Origin: Lumbricus rubellus
Taxonomy: Eukaryota; Annelida; Clitellata; Crassiclitellata; Lumbricidae
NCBI GenBank assembly: GCA_945859605.1
Contig: OX243825.1
Coordinates: 18,596,178 to 18,660,177 of the forward strand
Direction: 5' to 3'
DNA: 64,000 nt
Numbering within the stretch: position 1 is the first letter of the stretch; each line of letters starts with the position of its first letter. Of the stretch, positions 44,795 through 57,594 are shown one piece after another. Made by a program: the position numbers and the translations under genes. The notes beneath the pieces were generated by a model, which saw nothing but the letters and a program-made list of their open reading frames with translations, made no database searches and was not told where the DNA came from.

Positions 44795-44888
44795 CGACGA
44801 CGACGACGATGATGATGATGATGATGACGACGATGATGATGATGACGATGACGATGATGACGACGACGACGACGATGATGATGATGAT

Positions 44889-44957
<69 letters not shown>

Positions 44958-45050
44958 CGACGACGACGACGATGATGATGATGAAAAAGATGACGACGAC
45001 GACGATGATGATGATGATGATGACGACGACGACGACGATGATGATGCTGC

Positions 45051-45075
<25 letters not shown>
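44718..45075 (+). repeat. (GAT/GAC/GCT)n microsatellite
   Basis: About 350 bp of gatgat with gacgac and gctgct patches. It lies downstream of the zinc-finger gene stop; open frames here come from the repeat. Confidence 0.95.
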
Positions 45076-45082
<7 letters not shown>

Positions 45083-45409
45083 ATGAGAATGAGCATGATG
45101 ATGATGGCGAAGATGAGAATGATAATAATAACAATAGCAATAACAATTGCTTGTCCATAGTGGTATAGCCTGTAACTTCAGCTGTCAATAGAAGTTATTT
45201 GCGACGGACAACTTTGCATCACTACGAATCAAAAGCATCCAGTCAAGCATGACACCGCTACAACAGTAGACCTAAGTAGTAAGTACTGTCTTCACTGAAG
45301 CTGTTTGATATGCTGCCAGGTCACCGAGAGAATGCTGTTACAGCACTTGCCATCCTTGTCGCTCCCTGTGTTTAATGAGTGGCTATTGTGATGCGGAACC
45401 TCGCAGCGA

Positions 45410-47671
45410 TCAACTGCTCCATGTAAGCAAAGCTCTTGCGATTGTACGAAGCGCTGAATCAGAGCTCTCCTCCGACTGCAGAGTGCAGACACCTTTCCGT
45501 TTAGTCTCCGCAATAGTCTCTGAGGACGCGGGCCATGATATTGCTGGCTGTCTGGTAGCTTTAGTTCCCACTAATAAATCGACTGTATCCCCGTTGTTAG
45601 ACAGCGGCGGCGACAGAGCACCAGCGTCTTGCCAAGTTCCCACGCAGCTACGCAACGCGGAGATGAGGGTTTCGAATGACGGCAGCGAGTTTCCAATGAC
45701 GTCACGACTGCCAGACCATCTGCACCTCTGGTCATCGCTACTCCGCAAGGAATCGGTAGGCGTCATTAACAACTGATCGAGGTCAACAGAGGGCGTTGAA
45801 GTTAATTGTTCCGGAACTACTTTTGTCTCTTCACTCTCGACGTCACGAGTCCAGCAAAGCCTTTTCACGTAGTCGCTGGTATGGTTTGAATTCTCAACCC
45901 GCGAAATACAGTCCCCCGCTGCTTCTGTCTTTACAAAATTCCTTGCGATATCGCTTCCGCTACAGTCGTGCTTATCATACGGTTTATCGTTTCCGCTGTT
46001 TTGATGATTATTGGACGAGGCTTTATGACTTGTTTTCGTTTGAGTTGCATTGTATGGAGATCGTTCTGTTTTCTGCGTAGAGCTCTCCTTCTTCTGCGGC
46101 TCGCCGCTGTTCCATGTTGACGAATCCTCCGCTGGATGACGCAGCTCCGTGTTGTGCTTGAGACGATGTCGGTGACCCCAGAGGTTCTCGCGGGTCTTGA
46201 AAGCCTTTCCACACGGACAGAGGAAGGGGCGTTCATCGGAATGGATGCGCTCGTGAAGCCGGACGGCCGACGTGTCCTTGAAGCCCTTGCCACAGACCTT
46301 GCACTTGCAGGGGTAGTCGGTGTTGTGTCGGTAGAGATTGTGCTTCTTTAGGTGGACCTTAAGTTTGAAGCCGACGTCGCAGACGGTGCATCGATGCGGA
46401 CGCTGTTCGTTGTGCAGTCGATCGTGTTTCTCAAATGCCCGTGACGATGCGAAATGTTTGCCGCATCTGGAGCAGACGATTCTTCCAGTGATCATGCGCT
46501 TCCTCTGCTCCTCCTCTTCCTCTGGTGACCTTTTCTCCAGCAACTTTGTCGCAACTGCACAGCTGTTGCTGCTGGTACTGCTGCTGGTACTGCTGCTGTT
46601 GTTTTGGGATGCAATTAACGGCGATGTCTTGCCCCCTTCGTCGCACGCGGAATAGCCGGAAGTAGAAGAAGATGCAGAAAACCGCCACTCGGACACTTCC
46701 TCTTTCAGAGTTTCCGCGGAATTTCCCTCGGAATTTCCCTCGGAATTTCCCTCGGATTTTCCCTCGGATTTTCCATCGGATTTCCCGCCTTCGTAGCTCT
46801 CATTCGACGTCAGACTCGAAAGACTTGAACTGGAAAAACGAAAGACAGCGTTTTCTTCTCTCGCTGTGAAATTCTGGTTTTGTGATCGGCTGCATCGGAA
46901 ATTCTGACCACTCAACCGTGACGAGCCGACCGGTACAACCCGTGACGGTTCACTGACGCCGATTTCCGCTTGAACGCCATCTGTTGATCGGTGACGTTCC
47001 GCTTCACTGGCGCCGATCGTCGCGATATTTCTTCGCGAGTGCTGCTGCTGCTGCTGCTGCTGGATCATCGGACCCGTGCACGCCCTGCTTCGGTGGTCAT
47101 GGTGCCAGAGGCATTCGCTCGTCTTGAACGCTTTTCCGCATCGCTGGCAAGCGAACGGTCTTACATCCGAATGGATGCGTTCGTGCGCGCGTACGGCCGT
47201 CGAGTCCTTGAACCTCTTGCCGCACTGCCTGCACTGCTCGTTCATTTCGTTGGTGTGCTTGAACAAGTGGTGCTTCTTCAGGTGGTAGCGCTCCTTGAAG
47301 CCGATGCTGCACAGGTCGCAGACGAACGGACGCTCCTCGGAGTGCGTCCGGATGTGGTTGCGGTAGTAGGACGCTTGGTGGAAGCACTTACCGCAGACGG
47401 CGCATTCCCACACACCGGAAGCGGCGCTCCCCACTAATTGACCTCCCTCCGTGAAGTAACCCGTCTGCGTTTCCTGTATATCTGCCTCCATCTGACGGTG
47501 AATTCCGAGATGCATGCGCACGTACTTGTCGCTGGCGAAAGTCTTGTCACACACGGGGCAACGAAAGGAAGAAGCTTCTCCTGTCCTCGAAGTCCTCTTC
47601 TTCGGGCGCTGTTTAACCCTACGATGCTCTGCCCCAGTGGACGTCGAAAAGAGCATCCGTAAATTTTCCAT
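45410..47671 (-). CDS. Intronless C2H2 zinc-finger protein, nine fingers
   Basis: Single open frame of 753 residues on the - strand, start ATG at 47671 (MENLRMLFSTST). Nine C2H2 units: finger 1 at 36-58; fingers 2-5 at about 89-198; fingers 6-9 at about 399-506. Fingers 2-5 and 6-9 are a duplicated block: the third members read GFKERYHLKKH and GFKLKVHLKKH, the fourth KDSTAVRAHERIHSD and KDTSAVRLHERIHSD. Finger 5 has an unusual end (HDHRSRAC) and finger 9 has C-x-C in place of C-x2-C. Between blocks lie a Gln run, a basic/Ser region and SEGN/SEGK 4-residue repeats (297-320). The C-terminal 240 residues are Ser/Thr-rich with no domain. TGEKP-like linkers are replaced by SDxRPF. Probably a nuclear DNA-binding regulator; target unknown. 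Confidence 0.88.
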   Translation of the reverse strand: MENLRMLFSTSTGAEHRRVKQRPKKRTSRTGEASSFRCPVCDKTFASDKYVRMHLGIHRQMEADIQETQTGYFTEGGQLVGSAASGVWECAVCGKCFHQASYYRNHIRTHSEERPFVCDLCSIGFKERYHLKKHHLFKHTNEMNEQCRQCGKRFKDSTAVRAHERIHSDVRPFACQRCGKAFKTSECLWHHDHRSRACTGPMIQQQQQQQHSRRNIATIGASEAERHRSTDGVQAEIGVSEPSRVVPVGSSRLSGQNFRCSRSQNQNFTAREENAVFRFSSSSLSSLTSNESYEGGKSDGKSEGKSEGNSEGNSEGNSAETLKEEVSEWRFSASSSTSGYSACDEGGKTSPLIASQNNSSSTSSSTSSNSCAVATKLLEKRSPEEEEEQRKRMITGRIVCSRCGKHFASSRAFEKHDRLHNEQRPHRCTVCDVGFKLKVHLKKHNLYRHNTDYPCKCKVCGKGFKDTSAVRLHERIHSDERPFLCPCGKAFKTRENLWGHRHRLKHNTELRHPAEDSSTWNSGEPQKKESSTQKTERSPYNATQTKTSHKASSNNHQNSGNDKPYDKHDCSGSDIARNFVKTEAAGDCISRVENSNHTSDYVKRLCWTRDVESEETKVVPEQLTSTPSVDLDQLLMTPTDSLRSSDDQRCRWSGSRDVIGNSLPSFETLISALRSCVGTWQDAGALSPPLSNNGDTVDLLVGTKATRQPAISWPASSETIAETKRKGVCTLQSEESSDSALRTIARALLTWSS

Positions 47672-48191
47672 CTCAGCTTCTTGCCAGAATGCAGACGAAG
47701 TCCCTCACTCGATCCAGATCGACTCTGCAAAATTCAATTCAGCAAGAACTCTTTATGTAGTCTGTACCTGCTCGGTTTATTCTGACAAGACTTAGTCGAC
47801 AACCGACAAAACGCATAATTATTACGGCAATTTATTCTGACAATCAACTTAAAACGCACACAGCGCACTGTCAGTTAGTTAATTATTGTTCCGTGATAAC
47901 AGCAGTTGCTAAATGGACAACAGCAACGTACAACGGTTGATTAATTTGATCACATCTGACGTTTTCTAGATTCCATGCAAGACATGTGTCAATTGTCAAT
48001 TGGATCTGACCGTTTCTGTCAACACTAGGTGTCAAACGTCATTTCCATTTGCTGTGTATTATTGAGTCGCAACGCACTTGTTAAAAGGCGCTGATTTTTC
48101 TCCCGTCATCGAGATAATTAGTTCACTGAACTGAGCGTTAATTAGCTGGACTACGGTGCTGATCTAGGCCTGAAAGGTCATAGGCCTAAGG

Positions 48192-48930
48192 CTTTCGGTT
48201 CTCAACCTTTTTAGTGCTGTGACCCCTTTATAATATTTCCGAAGCTGGTGTCTCTCGGAGCAGTAAAATTGATTGTGTTAGGTCGCAATAATTTTATTAT
48301 ATAGTAGGCCTATTCCTTATTTCCTTTCATCGCTTTACTGTTAGATCTATGCATTTCATCTGCACTTCTTACCATTTTCGTAATCGATGCGCATTATGCA
48401 CAATAATCTAATAATTTAAAGGCTAATCATCATCAATCAATCAATACAATAATTTACAGTTATTCGTTTTTCGCTAATAATTAATTAGCCTGTGGATCAT
48501 AGTGCGAAAATAAGTAGAAATTAATTTTTATTCGCTGTAGCGTAGTAGGCCTAGTTAGCAACTTAATTAGCAGGGCTTAACGTGTGTTTGCATGACGGTA
48601 GGCCTAATGGGCGGCGTCCAAGTAGGCAGGGCTACTTTTTTTAAAATCTGAACGCCGTCCTGCCACTTATTAGGATAGAGAAGAACTCCGAAGACGGGAA
48701 AGAGTGGAAAGGTATATGCTTACAGATTACAGAGGCCTCAACTTTCAAGGTACTTCGCTTTCTACATGCACTTTAAGCACTGGTATACGCCTATACTTAG
48801 TGTGGCGATCCTATTATTGCATAAATAACAAATATTATTACTATGCTGATAAAAATTTGCTGACCCTTGGAATATCATAAGGCGACCCTCGCCGGTGTTG
48901 TGACATAGGCTACAGGCTGAGAAACGCTGA
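48192..48930 (+). mobile_element. Degraded hAT-type element
   Basis: Left end cggttctcaacctttttagt followed by gctgtgacccctttat; right end gtgttgtgacataggctaca then ggctgagaaacgctg. This is the terminal pattern of hAT/Charlie-type elements. No coding capacity is left; TSD is weak (ctaag). Confidence 0.55.
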
Positions 48931-49230
48931 TCTAAGCTACAGATAGTCGGAAGGATGTTGTAACTTGTAGGTCTATTCCTCGCTCGTATTGCCACGAGAA
49001 AGCAGAGAGCGCTTTCACGATCAATTGCAAATTGCAATAATAATCAATTCATTTAGATCGATATGGACGTCAAAGTTAACAAATGTCCGTAAAACATGCA
49101 CCCACGGGCATTTTAAGGACTACCGTATGCATATGCATAATTGTAAAAGGCTACTATACTACGAATACATGTAGGCCTAGTATTAGGCTACATTGGCTAA
49201 TTTATGTAGGCTATAGTCCTTAGCCTATAG

Positions 49231-50524
49231 CATGGGCGGAGACATAGGGGGGGGACAGGGGGGGGACGGTCCCCCCCAAAGAATGTGGTGGGGGGGACGG
49301 CCCATGTATTTGTCCCCCCCAAACTTTAAGTGTCAGGACATGGACACTTGATGAACATACTGCAGGCGACTGACGACGTTACAATGTTAGAAGGAGATTT
49401 TTGAACAATTAACTAAAAAGCCTGTTCAACACAATTAGAGCGATGCCACAACAGAACCGGGATGCATCAACGTCTCTTTTTTAAAACACATTACTTGAAC
49501 ACCCTTATATTTTTTCTTCATGAAGTTATATAAATGTAGTAATCTTACAGAATTCAAATAATTATTAGAAAAAATTGAACAAATCTTCGAAAAAACTTCT
49601 CGATCTAATCAGGAATCGAGATTAATTTCAACTTAACTAGTGTAGATTCGACAAGATAAGATCTGTTTAATTGAGATCTATAATTCAATCACAACCAATT
49701 AATATTATAATAATTGAAACCATCTAATTTTGGATTCATCCACTTCCATCAATTTCCTCCCATCTTGTTCGTCCACCACAAGGCCGTAGCCAGGATTTGA
49801 TTTGGGAGAGGGGGTTTCTTCAGCATAGAATTTCTGACGACCATTTTGTAGTCGTCCAAATTTCTTAGAGACACCTTTTCATCTTGTTTAGTCGTCAAAA
49901 TTTCTGAAAACACCTTTTTTAGTTGTTAGAATTTATTGAGACACCTTTTCTGAAGACACCTTTTTTTAGTAGTCAAAATTTCTATACATCTTGTTTTATT
50001 CGTCCAAAGTTCTGAAAACACCTTTTTTCGTCGTCAAAATTCCTATACACCTTGTTTTAGTCGTCAAAATTTCTGAACATTTCTTTAACTATCAGCATTT
50101 CTAAAGACACCTTTTTAGTCATAACTATTTTTGAATAAACCTTTTTATGTCAGTAAAAATCACTGAAAACACCTTTTTTTAGTTGTCACAATTTCTGGAT
50201 ACACCTTTTCACCTTCTCTTAGTCGTCCACATTTCTATACACCTTGTTTTATTCGTCCAAATTAATTTTTTGAAGACACCTTTTTTAGTCTTCAAAATTT
50301 CTATACTTGTTGTTTTAGTCGTCAAAATTTCTGGACTTTTTTCACTATCAACATTTCTAAAGACACCCTTTTAGTCATAAAAAGTTATGAATAAACCTTT
50401 TTTAGGTCTGTCAAAATTTCTGAAGACACCTTTTTTAGTCTTAAAATTTTCTTTTTTTAGTCGACACATTGTTTTCGGCCGCTCGTCCGTCCCCCCCAAA
50501 GTTCGGACCAGGTCTCCGCCTATG
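49231..50524 (+). mobile_element. MITE family F (8-bp TSD GCCTATAG) with satellite inside
   Basis: Ends CATGGGCGGAGACATAGG and GGTCTCCGCCTATG, exact GCCTATAG on both sides (49223-49230, 50525-50532). G/C-rich ends, AT-rich middle, then from 49779 a reverse family E end (CAAGGCCGTAGCCAGG) and a reverse 31-bp satellite (about 49835-50445). Confidence 0.85.
49835..50445 (-). repeat. 31-bp satellite, second array (reverse)
   Basis: Read on the - strand it repeats gacgactaaa, ggtgtcttca, gaaatttt, as in the 17-19 kb array, but with more divergence. Confidence 0.85.
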
Positions 50525-50539
50525 GCCTATAGGCCCTAT

Positions 50540-51321
50540 ATATATATTATATACATATGTATATATACATATGTCTATATACATATGTAGGCCTATATAT
50601 ATATATACATATGTATATATATTATTGTCCTAGCTTGTAGTTTGAAGGGCAACACACGTGGTTAATTGACTGTAAAAGTCGGACTGAGATTGAATAAACG
50701 TGAACTTCCGATGGCTGAAAGCTGTGTCTATTGCGTGAGTGAATTAATTGACACAACAATAACAGTTACTGTAGGCCTAATTCTAATTACCACCGCAGGT
50801 GTAAAGATTAATTTTATGCAACTGTATGTAAGCTAACTAGTAGCATATAATTATGATCTGCCGTCGCGTATACAACGTATAGGCCATATATATATATATA
50901 TATAATTTATATAATATATATATTATATATTATATATTATATATATGGGTTTATACTGCAGAGGTTAAAAGTGAAGCAAAACAATATAATTATATATATA
51001 TATAATTATTACATATAATTACCATAGGCTCCAGACATCGATTCTAACCTATAACAGCAAATCTTTAAATGGACTAAGCAAACTTTATCCTTAATAAATT
51101 CCTTAATAAGTCTAAATTAAATATGTCTATTAATTGGATAATTCCAAAGCCTATTAATAATACGTACATGTGACCTCTGCGTCCCTCTTCTGTATATATA
51201 TAGGCCTAATTATTATATATATCTATGTATAGAAATAATATTATATTGCTTGACGAGACATCAATACAATGTATATTTAGTCCTATATTTGCATATAATA
51301 TGCTTGATAAATATAATTAGG

Positions 51322-51362
<41 letters not shown>

Positions 51363-51730
51363 GTATAATAAGGAAATAAGTCGGCGAGCACTGCATGACG
51401 TTTCACGCGCGTGTACTATATTATAGAGGACTCTGAATCTGTAGCGAGTTCACCCTTTGCATTTCACCCCTCCCCATTTGCCACAATATAGTAGGCCCTA
51501 TAGCCTGACTAGTATCACAATTAAATCAACCGTGGAATATTTTAGACTTCACGACAGGTCTATAAATAGGCTACTTGTGCTGTTATTGCACAAAACGTGT
51601 TTCAAAGTAGTGGCATAATAGGTACTCTCAGCAGAGCTTGCTGTGTCTCTGAATAAGTCCATCAATTGTTCTCCTTTCTGAATTTCAGAACCCTGCCATG
51701 CATACTTCTGAACTGAAATTCTTATCCCCA
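50540..51730. other. Gene-free, AT-rich with TA runs
   Basis: Several (TA)n stretches (50540-50620, 50885-50945, 51325-51362). No gene or RNA seen. Confidence 0.6.
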
Positions 51731-51731
51731 G

Positions 51732-52315
51732 CAAGGCCGTATATCCAGGATTTTATTTGGGGCCCTTGGGTGGTGGTATTTGCTCGACCTTGTGCAAGCC
51801 GACAATTAAGCAACCGAATTAGAGGTTTGAGCTCTCACAACAGGTTCTGGGCGGCCAATAGAATACCGTACTTTACACGCTGTAGTTCTTGCGTGATGTG
51901 CTAGTAAATTATTTCCTTTTTGCGTTATTTCGGGGTGGGGTGGGTGGGTGTTTAACAGTGTTAATCTAGACGCCTCTGGGAAGTAAAAAAGGCATAAGTT
52001 ATTTTTGCAGCGAAAATGTTATAGGCCTATTTGTTCCGATATTTTGACCGAAGCACTACAAAAAGAAAGTCTTCAATTTTTGTCAGTAGCGGAAATGGTA
52101 AATTTTTCTATTTTTTTACCAAATGACTAAAAAGCAGGTCGTCAGAAATTTTGACCGAAGAAGGGGTCGTCGGTGGCTCAGCCGTCCGCCCAAAATGTCC
52201 GACCAAATCGAACTTTTCTCTGGCCTTAGAAACCCAAAGTCCCTCCCCAAAAGCAAGGGGGCTAGATTAAACACAGGGTCTTCAAACACCCCAAACACCC
52301 ACTAGCTACGGCCTT
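51732..52315 (+). mobile_element. MITE family E copy
   Basis: Starts CAAGGCCGTATATCCAGG, ends CACTAGCTACGGCCTTT; includes one hairpin copy atgactaaaaagcaggtcg followed by tcagaaattttgac. Confidence 0.65.
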
Positions 52316-52742
52316 TTCCCCGAGTGAGGCGTTTCAATAATTATGTAAGCCTAGTACGCCGTCTGTACATTTTATCTACAGCAGGGAAAGGCGGCATTAT
52401 CAAAGGCGCTCCTTCTGCTTTTATTTTGTGTTCAAACAGGACACGCGCGTGACAAAATTGTTCTCTGGCTTCCTGCGGCGATGTCGTGCTGTTATATTTT
52501 CTTGATTGTGCATATCGCCTTTCTTTCCGTTAGCAACTGCATGGCTGCGTTTTTTTGTTGCTGCTTGACCACGACGTTTTCTTGTAGGTGTCGGTTAATT
52601 GCGTGAGTCACATGTTACGCATGCATTGCATAGGCCTACACGTCGCGCACAAAATAAACATTACTGAAAAATTGGTGTAATGACTCTACGCCTTCCAACT
52701 CGTAGCCGTACACGCATACATACTACATAGCCTACATTCAAG

Positions 52743-52985
52743 CAAGGTCGTAGCCAGGATTTTATTGAGAAGTGGGGTGTTTACTCGGATTGAGCAAGAC
52801 GACAAACAACCGAAACAGCTGTAGACTATGGGGTTTCAAGGATAAAATGTCACATCGAAAAAGAGCTTCAAAATTAAATCCCCTATGTTTTTACATTACA
52901 ATTTTGTGAGTAAATGCATATTTCATTATATTATCATTTCAATTCGGGGGTGTTCAACACCCAAAACACCCCTTTAGCAACATGC
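52743..52985 (+). mobile_element. MITE family E copy, right end unclear
   Basis: Starts CAAGGTCGTAGCCAGGAT and carries cccctatgtttttacattac and gggtgttcaacacccaaaac; the right end is blurred by the following repeats. Confidence 0.55.
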
Positions 52986-53059
52986 GTACATGCTCTCATT
53001 AATATATACACAAATATACAAACATAGATACATATATATATATATATGCAATGTTTTGC

Positions 53060-53510
53060 ATGCATACATGCATGCATGCATACATACATACACACATACA
53101 TACGTACACACATGCATGCATGCATGCATGCATGCATACATACATACATACATACATACATACATACATACATACATACATACATACATACATACATACA
53201 TACATACATACATACATACATACATACATACATACATACATACATACATACATACATACATACATACATACATACATACATACATACATACATACATACA
53301 TACATACATACATACATACATACATACATACATACATACATACATACATACATACATACATACATACATACATACATACATACATACATACATACATACA
53401 TACATACATACATACATACATGTGCATGCATACATACATGCATGCATGTGCATACATGTGCATACGTAGGGCCTATATGCATACATACATGCATACACAT
53501 ACAGTAATAC
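53060..53510 (+). repeat. (CATA)n microsatellite with (GCAT) edges
   Basis: About 280 bp of perfect catacata core. Long tetranucleotide-derived open frames on both strands here are artefacts. Confidence 0.97.
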
Positions 53511-54119
53511 ATACAAGGTTGGTATGAAGCTGTGCTCAGAGGTAATCACGTGCAGAAGGCATTCTTTATAGCTACAGAATTATGCATCATCATTTCACTG
53601 GCTTCTTAATTTGTATCTTTGGGGCTCTATGTGCGTGTGTGTCTGTGTCTGTGTGTGTGCACGCGCGCACCTGTGGGCGTCTCTATGTGTCTGTATGTGT
53701 ATGTGCGTCTACGTGCGCCTGTGTGTGTGTGCGTGTGTGTGTGTGTGTGTGTGTCGTGCATCATACAGATGCTACGTTTGACCAAATTCTGTCGTTTAAT
53801 AAAGCACGCGCGCTTCCTTATTCCGATTGAGCCCCATGGCTTCTAATAGGTCTGCGTAGACCAGTGAGACCACGTCGTCATGTGTGCAATGTGCATAGAC
53901 GACTATTATACAGTTCTATACAGCAGTGGCTGGAGACTAATTCGTATGGCTTCAGTCTCATGCAATGAATGATAAAATAACGCCGCAGCTATAAGCCCCG
54001 TATTATGGTATACAGACTCCTTATAGACTTAGATGATAGTATGTATGTACAGAAACGCCTACATCATCATGCACTTGCATTTACGATTTAGGCCTAAAGC
54101 TACAGGACGCAGCATGCCA

Positions 54120-54680
54120 CCGAGATACGTATACATACGTATACATACATACATGCAATACATGCATGCATACATATACATAAATACATACATACATGCA
54201 TACATGCAATACATGCATGCATGCATGCATACATACATGCATGCATGCATACATACATACATACATACATACATACATACATACATACATACATACATAC
54301 ATACATACATACATACATACATACATACATACATACATACATACATACATACATACATACATACATACATACATACATACATACATACATACATACATAC
54401 ATACATACATACATACATACATACATACATACATACATACATACATACATACATACATACATACATACATACATACATACATACATACATACATACATAC
54501 ATACATACATACATACATACATACATACATACATACATACATACATACATACATACATACATACATACATACATACATACATACATACATACATACATAC
54601 ATACATACATACATACATACATACATACATACATACATACATACATACATACATACATACATACATACATACATACATAC
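54120..54680 (+). repeat. (CATA)n microsatellite, about 440 bp perfect core
   Basis: Uninterrupted cata from about 54245 to 54680, one of the longest runs in the window. Confidence 0.97.
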
Positions 54681-54894
54681 CCAACAGTTAATTTATTATT
54701 AATTGTTACAACTATATATACATTGGCTGACATTTAGGCTTGGTCAAATAGGTATCGTTCGCAACAGTGTTGCAGTGTTTAATCTAGACATCTCTGGGTG
54801 GGGAAGAGTTTCCCTCCCAGTAATGACATTTATACACATGCCATCCCCCAACCCAAAAAAGTGCACGTTTAAAGGTAATCAAATATCACAAAAG

Positions 54895-55076
54895 CCGGGC
54901 TGTTTTTAGGGAATTTTTAGAACTGCACAACCCCTTCTTTTCCTCCCTTCCTCCATGGTAAATTACTTCCAATCGGAGGACAATGACCATTTTTTGCTAC
55001 ATGTAGTTTTAACTGTACACAAGTGCTTCTACAACTGCACATATTTTGTGCACAAGTGCACGCTGTAAAAGCCCTG
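54895..55076 (-). mobile_element. MITE family B copy
   Basis: Ends CCGGGCTGTTTTTAGGG and GTAAAAGCCCTG with all family B internal blocks; target duplication not seen. Confidence 0.75.
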
Positions 55077-55246
55077 TTTAATAAAAGTAGTGATTTTTTT
55101 CTACTGGAATTCCGGAACAGGTAAGCTTGCGTTTTGCGGGAAATTTTGGTACAAAGACTAAAGAAAGGTCGTCAGGAAAAGTTCAGGTCAGTGTGGGTGT
55201 CGTCGGTGTTTGGATGGGTTCAGGCGGTTGCCGTCCGTCCGCAATC

Positions 55247-55560
55247 AACATGTTCGGCCTATCTTCAATCAACATGTTCGGCCCATCTTCAATCAACATC
55301 TTCGGCCCATCTTCAATCAACATCTTCGGCCCATCTTCAATCAACCTCTTCGGCCCATCTTCAATCAACATCTTCGGCCCATCTTCAATCAACATCTTCG
55401 GCCCATCTTCAATCAACATCTTCGGCCCATCTTCAATCAACCTCTTCGGCCCATCTTCAATCAACATCTTCGGCCCATCTTCAATCAACATCTTCGGTCC
55501 ATCTTCAATCAACATCTTCGGTCCATCTTCAATCAACATCTTCGGCCCATCTTCAATCAA
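55247..55560 (+). repeat. 24-bp minisatellite (13 copies)
   Basis: Units ttcggcccatcttcaatcaa plus catc. Being a multiple of three and free of stops it stays open in four frames on both strands. Confidence 0.95.
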
Positions 55561-55691
55561 CTTTAGTTCAACGTGACTTTAAACTGTTGCTTGCACAACT
55601 TCTTTCCTATGATCCTCTGCGCGCTTGAGTTGTGATACAAAAAAATTGTAGGAGGTGACCTGAGCCAGGGTCCCTGCAGCATGGTCTCCAT

Positions 55692-55826
55692 CAGGGTGAT
55701 AATTGCAGGGGTTTGGGGTTTCAACCCCGTCTTTCTTAGAGCCCCATTTTAAAGTATTTTTACCCCCAAATTTTAAGTGGATAATGGTCCAACCCCCCAG
55801 TTATTTTTCCACAATTCTCACACTGA
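55692..55826 (+). mobile_element. MITE family A copy (TSD gtctccat/atctccat)
   Basis: Ends CAGGGTGATAATTGC and CAATTCTCACACTG; flanking octamers agree at 7 of 8. Confidence 0.85.
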
Positions 55827-55829
55827 TCT

Positions 55830-57050
55830 CCATGTGGCACCAGCCTCGATCTTCCGCCTGTCATTCATGCTAATGTCTGTGACCGTATAACAGAGAAATG
55901 GATGCCATGAAATCGACAACTGGTCAACTCGGCAAACATATTCGTTGTGAACAAGACAGGTGTCTCCTATAATATAATAGTCAATTATTATTGGCAGCGA
56001 TGCAAAAGCAAATCTCGGCCAATTCTCATCAACATCACACAAAAGCCGCGTATAGTCCTATGTATGTATACGGTTGACAGACAGATCAGCTCATTCCCCT
56101 CTGGCGCTACATCAAGTCAAGTTCGCTAATAGCCAAAGACCAGACTGAAAGGCCTATAAAGCCTCAGCAGTCGACGGGAATCTGTTGGTTCTACGCGTGT
56201 GCGTGAGCCTGCCATTGGCGACTCTTTCAACTCAATTTTATTGTGCTAACTGATGTTAAAATGACATTTAACAGCCTATCATATCATCGGCCAGCGTATA
56301 GAGCGCCTCTGAGTAGATATATGAAGAGGCGCAATATGAATTCTCAGAATAAATTAATAGTATATATTCTATATATACGCAAATATATAGGCCTAACTAT
56401 CACATATAATATTCTATAGGCCTACAATGTATGCATATTGTATATACGGTAAACATACATTGTGATAGTTGTATTTTTGCATGCACATATTATGTTCAAA
56501 GCGTTATAGGCCTAGTCATTTCTCTGTCGTGTACGTCTTTTCCAGTGGTAATTGGTCCCGATGGGAGTTTTATTCACTGGCTACACAGACCGTAAGGCCT
56601 ACATGAAACAAACCTATCATTATAGACCGCTCTCTTCACTGGCAGAGTCCCTGCACGCCGACCTTTGCATGCAAAGCTGCATAAGCATAGGCTATATAGC
56701 CTATAGCTAGGCTTTTACGCGTCCAGTCAAACTCCAGCTTACAATTTGCGAATGCAATTAAAATTATAATAGGCCTATGTTAACTGGTTATAAATTTCAA
56801 ATAAATTTCAAATACTCTCCTAAATAAATTTTCATAACTGATGAATAATTAGCCTTTCTTGCTGACTGATTCTGCTATCATAAGTTCATAACGCAGCCAT
56901 AGAACGGTTTAACCCTTTAAAGGGCATAGTGGCCCTGAATAGTTACAGCAATAATAATTACACATTATATGCCAGCTAACTAACCATATACATGTAGAGG
57001 GAATATATTCGTCATGTGGAAAATTTGACTTTAAAAAATGGCAATATCGT
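55830..57050. other. Gene-free, AT-rich
   Basis: A SINE tail fragment at about 56296-56335. No gene or RNA seen. Confidence 0.55.
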
Positions 57051-57059
57051 GTCCTATAG

Positions 57060-57325
57060 GCCTACCCATGAAGCCGAAACTATAGTGGCAACATTGTCGC
57101 CACTGCCCATGAAGCCGAAACTTGTAGTGGCAACATTGTCGCCACTGCCCATGAAGCCGAAACTTGTAGTGGCAACATTGTCGCCACTGCCCATGGCATG
57201 AAGCCGAAACTTGTAGTGGCAACATTGTCGCCACTGCCCATGAAGCCGAAACTTGTACTGGCAACATTGTCGCCACTGCCCGTGAAGCCGAAACTTGTAG
57301 TGGCAACATTGTCGCCACTGCCAAC
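57060..57325 (+). repeat. 42-bp minisatellite with hairpin arm
   Basis: Six units containing gtggcaacattgtcgccact followed by gcccatgaagccgaaacttg. GTGGC and GCCAC form the two arms of a small hairpin in each unit. One unit carries a 6-bp insertion. Confidence 0.93.
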
Positions 57326-57594
57326 TAAGCCCAAATGAACGAATTAGAAACAAGTGAAACCAAAAAGCAGTGTTGTTGTCAATCATGTAAGAAACATTGG
57401 TAAAAACAATAGGAAATTACAGAGTGCGGTTTCGTACTAAGTGGCAGGTCTATAGTTGTGTTTCAAGTGCAGTTCACTTATGAAAATCTGCGAAACATGG
57501 GTATATGCTTAGAGCGACACCGCACGCACTACAGGCAATCTTCGACCGTTTATTGTTCAGCTGGGTGCTGGGTGCAAGCCCTGCACCTGCGATA

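Noticed and set aside
44667..45188. Poly-Ser/poly-Ile/poly-Asp frames
   Set aside because: Readings of the (GAT/GAC)n microsatellite.
46991..47437. 148-residue + strand open frame
   Set aside because: Antisense of the zinc-finger gene; finger periodicity keeps it open.
52934..54737. Very long HTYIHTYI and CMYVCMYV frames
   Set aside because: Readings of (CATA)n arrays in all frames.
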